From the NCBI RefSeq assembly GCF_017471675.1, contig NZ_JAFUSK010000051.1, forward strand, positions 1-64,000: a stretch of 64,000 nucleotides of DNA, given 5' to 3'. Below are positions 8,549-17,109 of the stretch, piece by piece. Source of the stretch: Pseudobutyrivibrio sp. (lineage in GTDB: Bacteria; Bacillota; Clostridia; Lachnospirales; Lachnospiraceae). The notes under the pieces are model-generated. The model saw only the letters and a program-made list of their open reading frames with translations. It was not told the origin of the DNA and ran no database searches. The translations under genes and the position numbers were made by a program. Within the stretch, counting starts at the first letter, position 1. Every line of letters starts with the position of its first letter.

Positions 8549-9106
8549 TTATAGTAGCTTAGCTACCATACTAATAACTTTTCCAAGATTTTCTATATCT
8601 GTGGAAACTTCCCCTGTTTCAAGGGAATGATTTGCCTTTGGAATTACCACATAGGTAAGTGATAACTCATCGCAAAGCTGAGTACACATATCTGTATCGC
8701 AAAGTGGGTCAGCATCACCATGGAAAACAAAGCCCTCGCATGGATTAATATAGGCAAAGGTTGTTTCTATAGGAGTTAAAATAATCTGGTGTGCTTCAAG
8801 CTCATAGGTCATATTGTACCTGGCAGCCAGTGCTGAACCAATACTTTTTCCTATAAATACAATCTTTTCATAATCCGTAAATACGATATCTTTTAACTGC
8901 TCTGTAACCTGCTCAAATGCATTATCAAAGGCTTCCATCCTTTTTTCTTCATCTGCCTTGATTACAGAACCAGGCTCTGGTAAATCATACTTTATTTCTA
9001 CAACTTCGTAATCCTTAGCCTTTGCAAGCTTTTTTGAATAATAAAGAAGTGGTTTATCTGTGTGATAGCCTATCCCTGGAAAAATTACTGCTAATTTCTT
9101 ACTCAT
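8549..9106 (-). CDS. Small alpha/beta-hydrolase of unknown substrate
   Basis: The 185 residues make a minimal alpha/beta-hydrolase. The nucleophile elbow is F-I-G-K-S-I-G-S (Ser in GKSIG), the acid is probably Asp in FHGDADPLC and the base is His in KANHSLETG. There is no lid domain and no signal peptide, so it is probably cytosolic. AGGAGG lies close to the ATG. It sits between nfo and a Dabb-domain gene, with short gaps that suggest one transcript. The substrate cannot be inferred. Confidence 0.75.
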   Translation of the reverse strand: MSKKLAVIFPGIGYHTDKPLLYYSKKLAKAKDYEVVEIKYDLPEPGSVIKADEEKRMEAFDNAFEQVTEQLKDIVFTDYEKIVFIGKSIGSALAARYNMTYELEAHQIILTPIETTFAYINPCEGFVFHGDADPLCDTDMCTQLCDELSLTYVVIPKANHSLETGEVSTDIENLGKVISMVAKLL

Positions 9107-9123
9107 ACTTTCCTCCGTGCCTT

Positions 9124-9426
9124 CTATACTTCAAAATCCAGGCAACTTCTGATTTTTGTGTAAGGTCTAACCTTTCCATCTGCCACTGCTACATGCTCTG
9201 GATGCACTGCATAACCCTTTAGGGCATCCTCATTTTCAAATGTAGAATCAAGCATCAAATCTGCATTTGAGCTGGCAAGACCATTGATGTTAACCTTGAT
9301 ATCAATCATACCTGGAATCTTTCCTGCAAGACCTTCTAATCCTTCCTTGATACCAAGCTTTACCTGCTCCTTCTCCTTGGCTGAAAGCTCATCCTTAAGT
9401 GTCCATAAAATAATGTGTTTTACCAT
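9124..9426 (-). CDS. Dabb (stress-responsive alpha/beta barrel) domain protein
   Basis: This small dimeric-barrel protein has about 100 residues and opens MVKHIILWTLKDELS. It contains the typical Dabb features: an N-terminal VKHIILW strand, a helix with repeated E/K residues and the D-L-M-L-D-S-T-F and HPEHVAVA segments. An in-frame ATG 39 bases further upstream exists, but AAGGAG lies just before this one, which decides the start. Bacterial Dabb proteins are mostly uncharacterised; some act on small aromatic substrates. It is the first gene of the run towards nfo. Confidence 0.85.
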   Translation of the reverse strand: MVKHIILWTLKDELSAKEKEQVKLGIKEGLEGLAGKIPGMIDIKVNINGLASSNADLMLDSTFENEDALKGYAVHPEHVAVADGKVRPYTKIRSCLDFEV

Positions 9427-9561
9427 TGTTATCTCCTTTCTTATAAACCACCCTTCATACTCCAATTCCCCTGGTTTTATAATAACCTCTTAATTTCTTC
9501 CATACGGTTATTTATCATTTTACCATAAAAAAACTGTAATATACTAAGAGCTAAACCTATA

Positions 9562-10485
9562 TCAATTATTCGCCCTATTAACAATAAATATTCCAAGACT
9601 CACAAGTACAAGCGCCACCAAGTATTTTAAAGTGATTGTCTGCCACTCTGACAAGAATATTGCCGAAAGGATTGCTCCAAAAATTGGATTCGTAAATCCG
9701 TATATGGTGACTGATGATACTGGATTGTACTTAAGTAGCACACCCCAGATGGAATAAGCCACTGATGATATCAATGCCATATAAATAATGAGTGGAATGC
9801 CGGCAGGGGATGTCATGTGAAGTCTGCCACCAGCCAGTAATCCTACGATTATCATTATAAGACCACCAATAATAAACTGATATCCGCTGAGCGTGACAGG
9901 ATTTTCCCTGAGGGAATATTCCTTAATAAGTACTGATGAAATAGCATAGGATACTGAAGCTATAAGGATAAAACCTTCGCCATTTATTGCAAAGCCTGCG
10001 CCCATGTCGCCGCCAGCTAAGCTAACCAGTATCACACCTGCAGCCCCCAGCACGCAGCCTACCATCTTATTGGTAGTGAGTTTTTCCTGTTTCCTCACAA
10101 GGGAAGCCATCAGGATTGCGAAGAAAGTGCTCATGCCATTAATAATAGATGATTTCACTCCTGATGAGTGTGCAAGTCCCATGTAGAAAAAGAAATATTG
10201 AAGGACAGTCTGGAAGATGCTGAGCTTGCAAACCATTCCCCAAGACTGCTTTTTAGGATACAATAACTTTTTCTGTAATAAGCTGCCAAAAACAATCGCC
10301 AAAATTCCTGCTAAGAAAAATCTGATTCCCGCGAAAAGAATCTGTGACATGCTATCACCAGCGCCTATTTCAAAAAGCCTGTAGCCAATTTTTATACTTG
10401 GAAATGCACTGCCCCACAGCAAGCAGCAAAGTATTGCCAGACCGCATACTACAATTTTGTTTTTTAATATACTTTTATTTTCCAT
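9562..10485 (-). CDS. DMT superfamily (EamA) transporter
   Basis: This 307-residue integral membrane protein has ten predicted membrane segments arranged as two EamA repeats, about residues 10-155 and 170-305. The repeats carry LCCLLWGSAFPSIKIG at the start and the SVAYSIWGVLLKY motif in the second half. Members export small metabolites, often amino acids, or import nucleotide sugars. The substrate is unknown here. The ribosome site is weak (AGAGAT). It stands alone between a Dabb gene and a GNAT gene. Confidence 0.9.
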   Translation of the reverse strand: MENKSILKNKIVVCGLAILCCLLWGSAFPSIKIGYRLFEIGAGDSMSQILFAGIRFFLAGILAIVFGSLLQKKLLYPKKQSWGMVCKLSIFQTVLQYFFFYMGLAHSSGVKSSIINGMSTFFAILMASLVRKQEKLTTNKMVGCVLGAAGVILVSLAGGDMGAGFAINGEGFILIASVSYAISSVLIKEYSLRENPVTLSGYQFIIGGLIMIIVGLLAGGRLHMTSPAGIPLIIYMALISSVAYSIWGVLLKYNPVSSVTIYGFTNPIFGAILSAIFLSEWQTITLKYLVALVLVSLGIFIVNRANN

Positions 10486-10532
10486 CTAATATCTCTACTT
10501 ACTTTATAATTGGACTTTGCATGCCCTACAGA

Positions 10533-11081
10533 TTAGTTGTTAAGCTGTTTCCAATCCTCTTTTGTCATGAGATTTACCACATTTGTCCTAACCTCATTTA
10601 AAAGTGGCACCTTAACATTTTCATCTGTTCTATTATACTTGAATCCAAGCTTTTCTTGAACACGTTTTGACTTTTCATTTCCTTGGAAATATGCGCACCA
10701 AACCTTTGAAGCATTCAAATCTTCAAAGGCTCTTTTTAAGAGAAGTGTGCAGGCCTCAGGCATAATGCCCTGACCCCAGTAAGGCTTTCCCAGCCAATAA
10801 CCAAGCTCGCACTCATCCTTATTTTCATAATGAAACATCAAATCAGCAGTGCCGATTGGCTCCCCTGTCTCCTTCAAGCAAATGGCATAATTTTCAGGAT
10901 TCGTAAATACGTTATTTATCACGTTGATGCTTTCTTCTATTGTCTTATGAGCAGGCCATCCGCAAGGGCTTCCAACCTCTTTTTCTTTTGCCATGCTAAA
11001 TAAAACCTCTGCATCATCCTCTCTCCAATGGCGAAAGCCTAATCTTTCTGTCTCAAATAAATATTCAGTTTTTGTGCTCAT
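10533..11081 (-). CDS. GNAT N-acetyltransferase (RimJ/RimL type)
   Basis: This 182-residue acetyl-CoA-dependent transferase begins with the RimJ/RimL-like ETERLGFRHWREDDAEVLF. It contains the acetyl-CoA-binding region LGYWLGKPYWGQGIMPEA and the late EKLGFKY motif. RimJ/RimL-type enzymes acetylate protein N termini, but many relatives act on small molecules. AGGAGG precedes the ATG. Nothing in the neighbourhood suggests a substrate. Confidence 0.9.
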   Translation of the reverse strand: MSTKTEYLFETERLGFRHWREDDAEVLFSMAKEKEVGSPCGWPAHKTIEESINVINNVFTNPENYAICLKETGEPIGTADLMFHYENKDECELGYWLGKPYWGQGIMPEACTLLLKRAFEDLNASKVWCAYFQGNEKSKRVQEKLGFKYNRTDENVKVPLLNEVRTNVVNLMTKEDWKQLNN

Positions 11082-11115
11082 GTCGTCATCCTCCTACTCG
11101 TAAATATGTTAAACA

Positions 11116-11150
11116 ATGGGCAGGTGCTTGTGTACACCTGCCCCTATTGC
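11116..11150 (-). terminator. Hairpin terminator of the ArsC/Spx-like gene
   Basis: GGGCAGGTG (11118-11126) pairs perfectly with CACCTGCCC (11135-11143) around an 8-base loop. It stands 14 bases beyond the stop. The T-run on the minus side is weak (CATTGTTTAA). Confidence 0.6.
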
Positions 11151-11157
11151 AGTCGTT

Positions 11158-11508
11158 TTAGCTAAGCTTAGCTTCCCATTCAGCTTCTTTAAATCCAAGC
11201 AACACAAAGTCATCTCCTATCACAAGTGGCCTTTTTACAAGCATTCCATCTGTTGCTAAAAGATTTAGCTGCTCATCTTCACTCATATCTGGAAGCTTCT
11301 TAGAAAGCTCCATGCCACGATAAAGCTGACCGCTAGTATTGAAGAACTTTTTAAGTGGCTGACCACTTTTCTCATAAGCCTCCTTAAGAGTTGCTTTGTC
11401 CGGATTACTTCCCTTAATATCTATGAGCTCATATTTGATTTTATTATCATCTAGCCATTTCAAAGCCTTCTTGCATGTAGTGCATCTTTCATAGCAATAT
11501 ACTTTCAT
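11158..11508 (-). CDS. ArsC/Spx family thioredoxin-fold protein
   Basis: This 116-residue protein opens MKVYCYERCTTCKKALKWL, with a CTTC (CxxC) active-site motif at residues 9-12. The ArsC/Spx features KKFFNTSGQLYR and MLVKRPLVIGDDFVLLGF follow. The family includes arsenate reductases and the RNA-polymerase-binding regulator Spx. The length and the KRP(L)VI segment fit either, and the YffB-like branch is also possible. No arsenic genes lie near. AGGAGG precedes the ATG. It is the first of a convergent pair of units on this strand. Confidence 0.85.
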   Translation of the reverse strand: MKVYCYERCTTCKKALKWLDDNKIKYELIDIKGSNPDKATLKEAYEKSGQPLKKFFNTSGQLYRGMELSKKLPDMSEDEQLNLLATDGMLVKRPLVIGDDFVLLGFKEAEWEAKLS

Positions 11509-11660
11509 AACCTAATACCTCCTACGAATATTTTAAATAGTATACTAAACTCTTATTTTATTGACTAGTACTATTACCACTTTTACATTTGTTTTTATCT
11601 TTTGATTTTGCTAGACTAGCTTATGGATTTTATTAATTTCATATTATGAAAGAGGTTAAG

Positions 11661-12272
11661 ATGATTAAAACAATTATTTTTGATATCGGTGGAGTGCTTA
11701 TCGGCTACGACTGGACTGCCTATCTAATGAAAGAGTTCAATAATGACGTAGCACTTGTTGAACGCATAAAGGAAAACGTATTTGGTAATCACAAATGGGA
11801 TGAAGTGGACCGTGGTGTTTTAACAGATGACGAATTACTTGCGTCCTTCACTAAGGATGCTCCTGACATCAAAGATGAAATCACACATTTTTGGGAGACC
11901 TGTGGTGATGCATTATGGCAATATGATTTTGCTAAAGACTGGATTAAAGAGCTGAAAGCCAGAGGCTATCAAGTGCTTTATCTATCAAACTGGTCATATC
12001 ATTTGCGAAAGCTTGCTGCAAAACAGATGGATTTCCTACCTTTGCTAGATGGAGGCGTTTTCTCTTGTGAAGAAAAGCTAATTAAGCCTGACCACGCAAT
12101 TTATGAGCGTATTGTTGAAAAGTACAATCTGAAACCAGAAGAATGTGTATTTATTGATGATTCTGAGCGCAATGTAATTGGTGCTAGAGAGTGCGGCCTT
12201 TACGCTGTTCATGCCAAGGATAAAAACCATGATATAGCAGTTTCCGAATTAGAAGCACTTCTTAACCAGTAA
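11661..12272 (+). CDS. HAD-superfamily hydrolase
   Basis: This is a cytosolic phosphatase-like protein of about 203 residues. Motif I is IIFDIGGVLIGYD: the nucleophile Asp is present, but the second Asp of the usual DxD is Gly, as in the YihX-like HAD branch. Motif II is LYLSNWS, and motifs III and IV are KLIKPDHAIYERI and CVFIDDSERNVIGARECG. An ATG 15 bases upstream is in frame. I chose the second because AGAGG lies 5 bases before it. The substrate is probably a sugar phosphate. It appears to share a transcript with the gene that starts 22 bases later. Confidence 0.85.
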   Translation: MIKTIIFDIGGVLIGYDWTAYLMKEFNNDVALVERIKENVFGNHKWDEVDRGVLTDDELLASFTKDAPDIKDEITHFWETCGDALWQYDFAKDWIKELKARGYQVLYLSNWSYHLRKLAAKQMDFLPLLDGGVFSCEEKLIKPDHAIYERIVEKYNLKPEECVFIDDSERNVIGARECGLYAVHAKDKNHDIAVSELEALLNQ

Positions 12273-12294
12273 TTTTAAGGAGCTAGTTGACTTT

Positions 12295-13116
12295 ATGAAC
12301 ATAGAAAACAAAAATGGAGTATCATTTTTAACATTTGATTCATTTAAGACTGCTGGTGTCAAGCATGGCTTTTCCACCAGAATAGGCGGTGTCAGCGAAG
12401 GCGTTTTCGATTCCCTAAACCTAGGCTTTAACAGAGGGGATTTAGATGAAAATGTCCGTGAGAACTATCGCAGAATCGCATCAGCACTTGATATGAATTA
12501 TGAGCGCATGTGCCTGTCAAAGCAGACTCACACTACAAATGTAATCATTGTGGATGAGAAGGATGCTGGAAATGGATTAACAAAGCCTTTGCCATACGAT
12601 GATGTGGACGGATTAATCACAAATGTAAAAGACATGCCGCTAGTTACATTCTACGCAGACTGTGTTCCACTATTCTTCTATGATCCTGTAAAGGAAGTGG
12701 TGGCATTGTCTCATTCAGGCTGGCGTGGAACTGTTGGCAAAATCGGAAAAGTGACAGTTGAAAAAATGCATGAAGCATTTGACTGTAATCCTTCTGATAT
12801 TTTGTGTGGAATCGCTCCTAGCATCTGCAAGGATTGCTATGAAGTTAGTGTAGATGTGGCAGAAGAATTTATAAAAGCTTTTGGTGATTCACATAAAGCA
12901 GAACTGCTTCGTCCATCTATCTTTAATCCAAATGACAAGGATAAATATATGCTTGATTTATGGGCTGCCTGCCGGCTGGTGTTTCTTGAGGCTGGCATTC
13001 CTGAGGAGCATATCGAAATTACGAATTACTGCACCCGCTGCAATCCCAAACTTTTCTATTCCCATAGAATCATGGGAGCTAATAGAGGTAGCCTTGCAGC
13101 ATTTATTTCTTTATAA
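12295..13116 (+). CDS. pgeF: Peptidoglycan editing factor PgeF / YfiH-LACC1 family purine phosphorylase-like protein
   Basis: This 273-residue protein of the YfiH/YlmD/LACC1 family has a family history that includes laccase-like and purine nucleoside phosphorylase/adenosine deaminase activities and a role in keeping peptidoglycan precursors correct. Characteristic segments are HGFSTRIGGVSEG, KQTHTTNV, DGLITN, YADCVPLFFYD, HSGWRGT, GIAPSICKDCYEV and CTRCNPKLFYSHR, including the His/Cys zinc-binding residues. AAGGAG lies 12 bases before the ATG, a little far. A downstream hairpin ends the unit with the HAD gene. Confidence 0.9.
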   Translation: MNIENKNGVSFLTFDSFKTAGVKHGFSTRIGGVSEGVFDSLNLGFNRGDLDENVRENYRRIASALDMNYERMCLSKQTHTTNVIIVDEKDAGNGLTKPLPYDDVDGLITNVKDMPLVTFYADCVPLFFYDPVKEVVALSHSGWRGTVGKIGKVTVEKMHEAFDCNPSDILCGIAPSICKDCYEVSVDVAEEFIKAFGDSHKAELLRPSIFNPNDKDKYMLDLWAACRLVFLEAGIPEEHIEITNYCTRCNPKLFYSHRIMGANRGSLAAFISL

Positions 13117-13118
13117 AA

Positions 13119-13168
13119 ATAAGACCTTGAAGAGACTTATTCATTAAGCTTTTCAAGGTCTTTTTAAT
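13119..13168 (+). terminator. Terminator after pgeF
   Basis: AAGACCTTGAA (13121-13131) pairs with TTTCAAGGTCTT, followed by TTTTT. A-rich bases on the left mean it could also serve the convergent DUF1846 gene. Confidence 0.8.
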
Positions 13169-13192
13169 TTACGCTTATTTCTACATTGCTGT

Positions 13193-14677
13193 CTAGCTAT
13201 GATAGAGTTTATTTCCTTCGTAACGTGGTTCGCAGGTGAGTTGCATACCTAGCTGCTTAAATACTCCCACATCCACTGAAGAAAGAATAACTGAGGAATG
13301 TACCTCTGCACCATCCATCTGTGGGATGCAATCGTATGCCTTCTTTGCATTTTCATTGCTTATAGATTCCATAGAAAGAGCAATCAAAAGCTCATTCAAA
13401 TGAAGATGTGGATTGTGATCTCCCAAATGCTGTGTCTTAAGGTTCATAATTGGTGTAAGCACTTCTGGCGAAATCAGCTTTACTTCATCTGGTATTCCTG
13501 CCAAATATTTTAAAGCATTAAGAATCATAGCTGATGAAGCACCTAACATCTGAGATGTTTTGCCTGTAATGATTTGACCATCTGAAAGCTCCATTGCAGC
13601 ACATGGCACACCTGTTTGTTCAGCTTTAATATTTGCAGCGGAAACAACTAATCTATCTGCTGGTGAGATGCCGGCCTTTTCCATAAGAAGCTCTAGCTTC
13701 TGAATAGCAGAATCACTACCATCTCCCTTACGCTTTGCAACTACAGCCTCATAATAGCGGCGGATGATTTCTTGGTTAGATGCATTGCGGCACACATCGT
13801 CATCAATAATTGCATTACCAGCCATATTTACACCCATATCTGTAGGTGATTTATAAGGAGATTCTCCTGAAATTTTTTCAAACATAGTCTTAAGTACTGG
13901 GAATACTTCTACGTCGCGGTTGTAGTTTACAACAGTCTCTCCATAGGCATCAAGGTGGACTGGGTCAATCATGTTCACATCATTTAAATCTGCTGTTGCT
14001 GCCTCGTATGCCAGGTTTACAGGATGATTTAATGACAGATTCCATATTGGGAAGGTTTCGAATTTGGCGTAACCAGCCTTAACCCCACGCTTAGACTCAT
14101 GATAAAGCTGCGAAAGGCATGTGGCCATCTTTCCACTTCCTGGCCCTGGTGCTGTAACAACTACTAGCGGCCTGGTTGTTTCGATATAATCGTTCTTTCC
14201 AAAGCCTTCATCGGATACTATGTATGGAATATTTGATGGGTACCCTGGAATGATGTAGTGTCTGAATACCTTAAGGCCTAGTGCCTTAAGCTTTTTCTCG
14301 TATGCTACAGCAGATGGCTGCTCTGCAAACTGAGTAAGTACAACAGAACCTACATACAAACCATAGCTTGTAAAAGCATCAATAAGCCTGAGAAGATCCA
14401 TATCGTAAGTGATACCAATATCCCCACGAACCTTGTTCTTCTCAATATCTCCTGCCTTGATAGCAATTACGATTTCTGTTTTGTCTGCAAGCTCCTTGAG
14501 CATAGTGATTTTTGCATCTGGCTTAAATCCAGGCAAAACTCTTGATGCATGATAATCATCAAAAAGCTTTCCACCAAACTCAAGATAAAGCTTTCCACCA
14601 AACTGGTCTATGCGCTCTCTAATATTCTTTGATTGCATCTCAGTGTATTTTTCGTTACTGAATCCTAATTTCCTCAT
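13193..14677 (-). CDS. DUF1846 domain-containing protein
   Basis: This 494-residue cytosolic protein belongs over its whole length to the DUF1846 family, which is common in Clostridia and streptococci and has no settled function. It has a P-loop-like segment VVVTAPGPGSGKMATCLSQL (about residues 173-192), so nucleotide binding is plausible. The C-terminal half carries GASSAMILNALKYLAG and HLGDHNPHLHLNE, which look conserved. AGAAGGA precedes the ATG. It is a single gene with its own upstream region of 190 bases. Confidence 0.88.
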   Translation of the reverse strand: MRKLGFSNEKYTEMQSKNIRERIDQFGGKLYLEFGGKLFDDYHASRVLPGFKPDAKITMLKELADKTEIVIAIKAGDIEKNKVRGDIGITYDMDLLRLIDAFTSYGLYVGSVVLTQFAEQPSAVAYEKKLKALGLKVFRHYIIPGYPSNIPYIVSDEGFGKNDYIETTRPLVVVTAPGPGSGKMATCLSQLYHESKRGVKAGYAKFETFPIWNLSLNHPVNLAYEAATADLNDVNMIDPVHLDAYGETVVNYNRDVEVFPVLKTMFEKISGESPYKSPTDMGVNMAGNAIIDDDVCRNASNQEIIRRYYEAVVAKRKGDGSDSAIQKLELLMEKAGISPADRLVVSAANIKAEQTGVPCAAMELSDGQIITGKTSQMLGASSAMILNALKYLAGIPDEVKLISPEVLTPIMNLKTQHLGDHNPHLHLNELLIALSMESISNENAKKAYDCIPQMDGAEVHSSVILSSVDVGVFKQLGMQLTCEPRYEGNKLYHS

Positions 14678-14867
14678 AATTTCCTTCTTCTAAAATGTAT
14701 TTAATTAATGCCTATAAGTTTATCATGGATTAGGGATTAATCCAATAATTTTGGTATAAAATAAATCATTTTTTCTTTCATAGTGCCCTCCATTTCTTAT
14801 GTGTTTTCTTGTTAGCTCATATGTTAAGGGCTGCCCCAAGGGCAAGGTCAACAGCTTTTTTTGAAAT
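14678..14867. other. Intergenic region upstream of the DUF1846 gene
   Basis: An AT-rich stretch at 14700-14770 probably holds the DUF1846 promoter and includes a short dyad, GGATTA...TAATCC. A GC-rich hairpin-capable segment (14829-14852, GGGCTGCCCC...CAACAGC) is followed on the plus strand by TTTTTTT. That is the wrong strand to end the 14868 gene. I see no gene here. Confidence 0.35.
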
Positions 14868-15497
14868 TTATTCAATTTCCATTCCATACTTATCCAAATC
14901 TACCTTTCCGTTTTGGATGACAATTCCATCAGCCTCCAAAAGCTCCTTCTGAGCCCAGGCTCCGCCAAACACATACTCGCCAGCCAGCTCGCCTTTGGAA
15001 TTTACTACTCGATAGCAAGGAATATTTTCAAAATCCGGATTTTTGTGGAGGGCATTTCCTACAGCGCGGCTCATTTTAGGATTTCCTGCCATAGCAGCCA
15101 CCTGTCCGTAGGTTGCCACCTTGCCCTTAGGGATGCGCTTTACTGCTTCGTATATACGTTTTGTGGGAGAATCTGTTACCAGGTCATAGCTTTCAGCAAT
15201 CATTCGTTTAACATCTTCATCAGGAATACTGCCATCTAAAATTATAGTGTTCCAATGCTCCTTGTTTTGGTGATATCCAGGAAGCACCGCATCATAGGTG
15301 CGTCTCCAGAAATCTCTCCACTCCGGGTCGCATTTTAGATTCAAGCAAATCTGCCCATCCTTTTCATAAGACCATAGAAAAGCCTTCTTGCTAGGTTTCA
15401 CCCTTATCAGCTGCCAGTTCTGGTCGTGAAATGGAGCCTCCTGATACGTATATGGAAATGTAAGGCCGTAGCTTAGTGCCTCTTCTCTGGTTTTCAT
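14868..15497 (-). CDS. MmcQ/YjbR domain fused to an O6-alkylguanine-DNA alkyltransferase-like domain
   Basis: This is a two-domain protein of about 209 residues. Residues 1-105 form an MmcQ/YjbR-like domain (MKTREEALSYGLTFP, LNLKCDPEW, GYHQNKEHWNTI). Residues 112-195 are the DNA-binding domain of MGMT (Ogt/AdaC family): RIYEAVKRIPKGKVATYGQVA, RAVGNAL and IPCYRVVNSKGELAG. The alkyl-acceptor Cys161 is kept, but the following His of the classical PCHR motif is Tyr162. It may repair alkylated guanine, or work like the alkyltransferase-like sensors. The start is the second in-frame ATG, which has AAAGGGGG before it. The longer frame would overlap the upstream gene. Confidence 0.85.
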   Translation of the reverse strand: MKTREEALSYGLTFPYTYQEAPFHDQNWQLIRVKPSKKAFLWSYEKDGQICLNLKCDPEWRDFWRRTYDAVLPGYHQNKEHWNTIILDGSIPDEDVKRMIAESYDLVTDSPTKRIYEAVKRIPKGKVATYGQVAAMAGNPKMSRAVGNALHKNPDFENIPCYRVVNSKGELAGEYVFGGAWAQKELLEADGIVIQNGKVDLDKYGMEIE

Positions 15498-15510
15498 TAT
15501 AATCCCCCTT

Positions 15511-16191
15511 TTACCACACAAATGGAATAATTCTATATTTTACCCGCTCTTTGTACTGCTTGTATCCAGCGAGTCCCTCTTCAAGTACCTGTTCCTCGTT
15601 TCGAATGCGCTTTGCAATGATTGGAAGATATACAAGCATTATAACAAATGAAAATATTGAGCCTAGAATGATTGGCATAGATAAGAATAACAGAACTGTT
15701 GCCATATACATAGGATGACGGACGATTCCATAAAGCCCTGTGTCTACCACCTTTTGGCCTTCCTGTACTTCTATAGTTCTTGAAAGATATTCATTTTCCC
15801 TTAGCACTTCTGCGTATAATGCGTAGGCTAAAAGAAAAATCACTGTACCAGCAATCGTCACCCAGGCTGGCAGCACTAGCCACGAAAATCTGAAATTTAA
15901 ACCTGCAATAACGAATGAAGCTAAAAACATCAGTCCACTGAACAAAACCACTTCTTTTTGCTCTAACTGTTCTTCCTTTGCATTAAGTCGCTTTCGCAAA
16001 AGAGATGGATTTTTCTTCATTAGAATCAAACCCGCTACAAACATAGGGATAAAAAGCACTGCCATAAAAAGCCACGCCTGCCAAAAGTCAAAGCTTCCTG
16101 CCGCTGGAAAAAGCAGCAATCCCACTAAGAGCACGCCTGCGAAAAATTTAATTAGTGCTGAACAAAAAAGCTTCTGCGTATTTATTTCCAT
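15511..16191 (-). CDS. Isoprenylcysteine carboxyl methyltransferase family membrane protein
   Basis: This 226-residue integral membrane protein has about five hydrophobic segments and a C-terminal ICMT/PEMT-type active region: GLYGIVRHPMYMATVLLFLS followed by RIRNEEQVLEEGLAGYKQYKERVKYRIIPF. The RHPMY and E-E-x-L signatures bind S-adenosylmethionine in this family. Bacterial members methylate unknown lipids or small molecules, so the name does not imply prenylated proteins. AGGAGG is present upstream. It ends 14 bases before the MGMT-like gene and is probably in its transcript. Confidence 0.88.
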   Translation of the reverse strand: MEINTQKLFCSALIKFFAGVLLVGLLLFPAAGSFDFWQAWLFMAVLFIPMFVAGLILMKKNPSLLRKRLNAKEEQLEQKEVVLFSGLMFLASFVIAGLNFRFSWLVLPAWVTIAGTVIFLLAYALYAEVLRENEYLSRTIEVQEGQKVVDTGLYGIVRHPMYMATVLLFLSMPIILGSIFSFVIMLVYLPIIAKRIRNEEQVLEEGLAGYKQYKERVKYRIIPFVW

Positions 16192-16230
16192 TTTATCCCT
16201 CCAATAATTGCCAACTAACTCCTCATTTGA

Positions 16231-17109
16231 TTATAGCAAATCCAGTGTCAGCTGTTCATATCTCTCAGGCAAATCATTCAGATAATTAAAGCAATCATCA
16301 GGTTTATAAAGGATATTATGAGCTTTGCAGGTGTCCTCAAAAAGTCGCATTAGCTTGTGGCTGTTAGGGCTTGGAACATTATAAGAATTGCCATAAGTCT
16401 CGATGTATTTTTCTTTCAATCCTGGAAAATTTTTATCCAAAGCTTCATAAAAATACTCCCTGTCACCTTCCCTCAGGGTCACGCCCATATCAAAGCAAAT
16501 AATGCCCTTCACACCTACGCGAATACATTCTTCAAGTATCGCATTTACGTTTTCTTCTGTATCGTTTATAAAAGGAAGAATCGGCGTCAGCCAAACCACT
16601 GTTGGAATGCCACGCTTTTGCATCTCCTCTAACACCTGTATTCTGCGCTTTGTGTTGCAGACATTTGGTTCTAGGATAGCGCACAGGTCATCGTCATAGG
16701 TAGTCAATGTCATCTGCACTACAGTCTTTGCCTTTTGATTGATTTCATCCAGCAAATCAATATCTCTAAGTATTCTGTCTGACTTTGTCTGAATCGCTAT
16801 GCCAAATTCATATCTTGAAATAATTTCTAAGCACTGCCTTGTAAGCTTTAGCTGCTCTTCACAGTGCATATACGGGTCAGACATGGAGCCTGTGCCAATC
16901 ATGCATTTCTTTCTTTTGGATTTAAGGGCGCCTTCCAAAAGTTCTGGTGCATTGCTCTTCACCTCAATATCCTCAAAGGCATGGGTAAACTGATAGCATT
17001 TGCTTCTGCTATCACAATAAATACAACCATGTGTGCACCCGCGATATATATTCATACCGCAGCGACCATTATTTGTAGTTAGTATCCCCTTCGCATTTAC
17101 GAAATGCAT
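16231..17109 (-). CDS. Radical SAM protein, spore-photoproduct-lyase-like (SPL family)
   Basis: This 292-residue radical S-adenosylmethionine enzyme has the CxxxCxxC cluster motif at C25-T-H-G-C29-I-Y-C32 in the context MNIYRGCTHGCIYCDSRS. It matches the Rv2578c-like branch of the SPL family, which is widespread and mostly of unknown function. Further conserved segments are GTGSMSDPYMHCEEQ, IQTKSDRILRD, TTYDDDLCAILEPN and PTVVWLTPILPFINDT. It overlaps the upstream GNAT gene by 13 bases, so the two are translated together. Spore photoproduct repair itself is not implied. Confidence 0.9.
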   Translation of the reverse strand: MHFVNAKGILTTNNGRCGMNIYRGCTHGCIYCDSRSKCYQFTHAFEDIEVKSNAPELLEGALKSKRKKCMIGTGSMSDPYMHCEEQLKLTRQCLEIISRYEFGIAIQTKSDRILRDIDLLDEINQKAKTVVQMTLTTYDDDLCAILEPNVCNTKRRIQVLEEMQKRGIPTVVWLTPILPFINDTEENVNAILEECIRVGVKGIICFDMGVTLREGDREYFYEALDKNFPGLKEKYIETYGNSYNVPSPNSHKLMRLFEDTCKAHNILYKPDDCFNYLNDLPERYEQLTLDLL

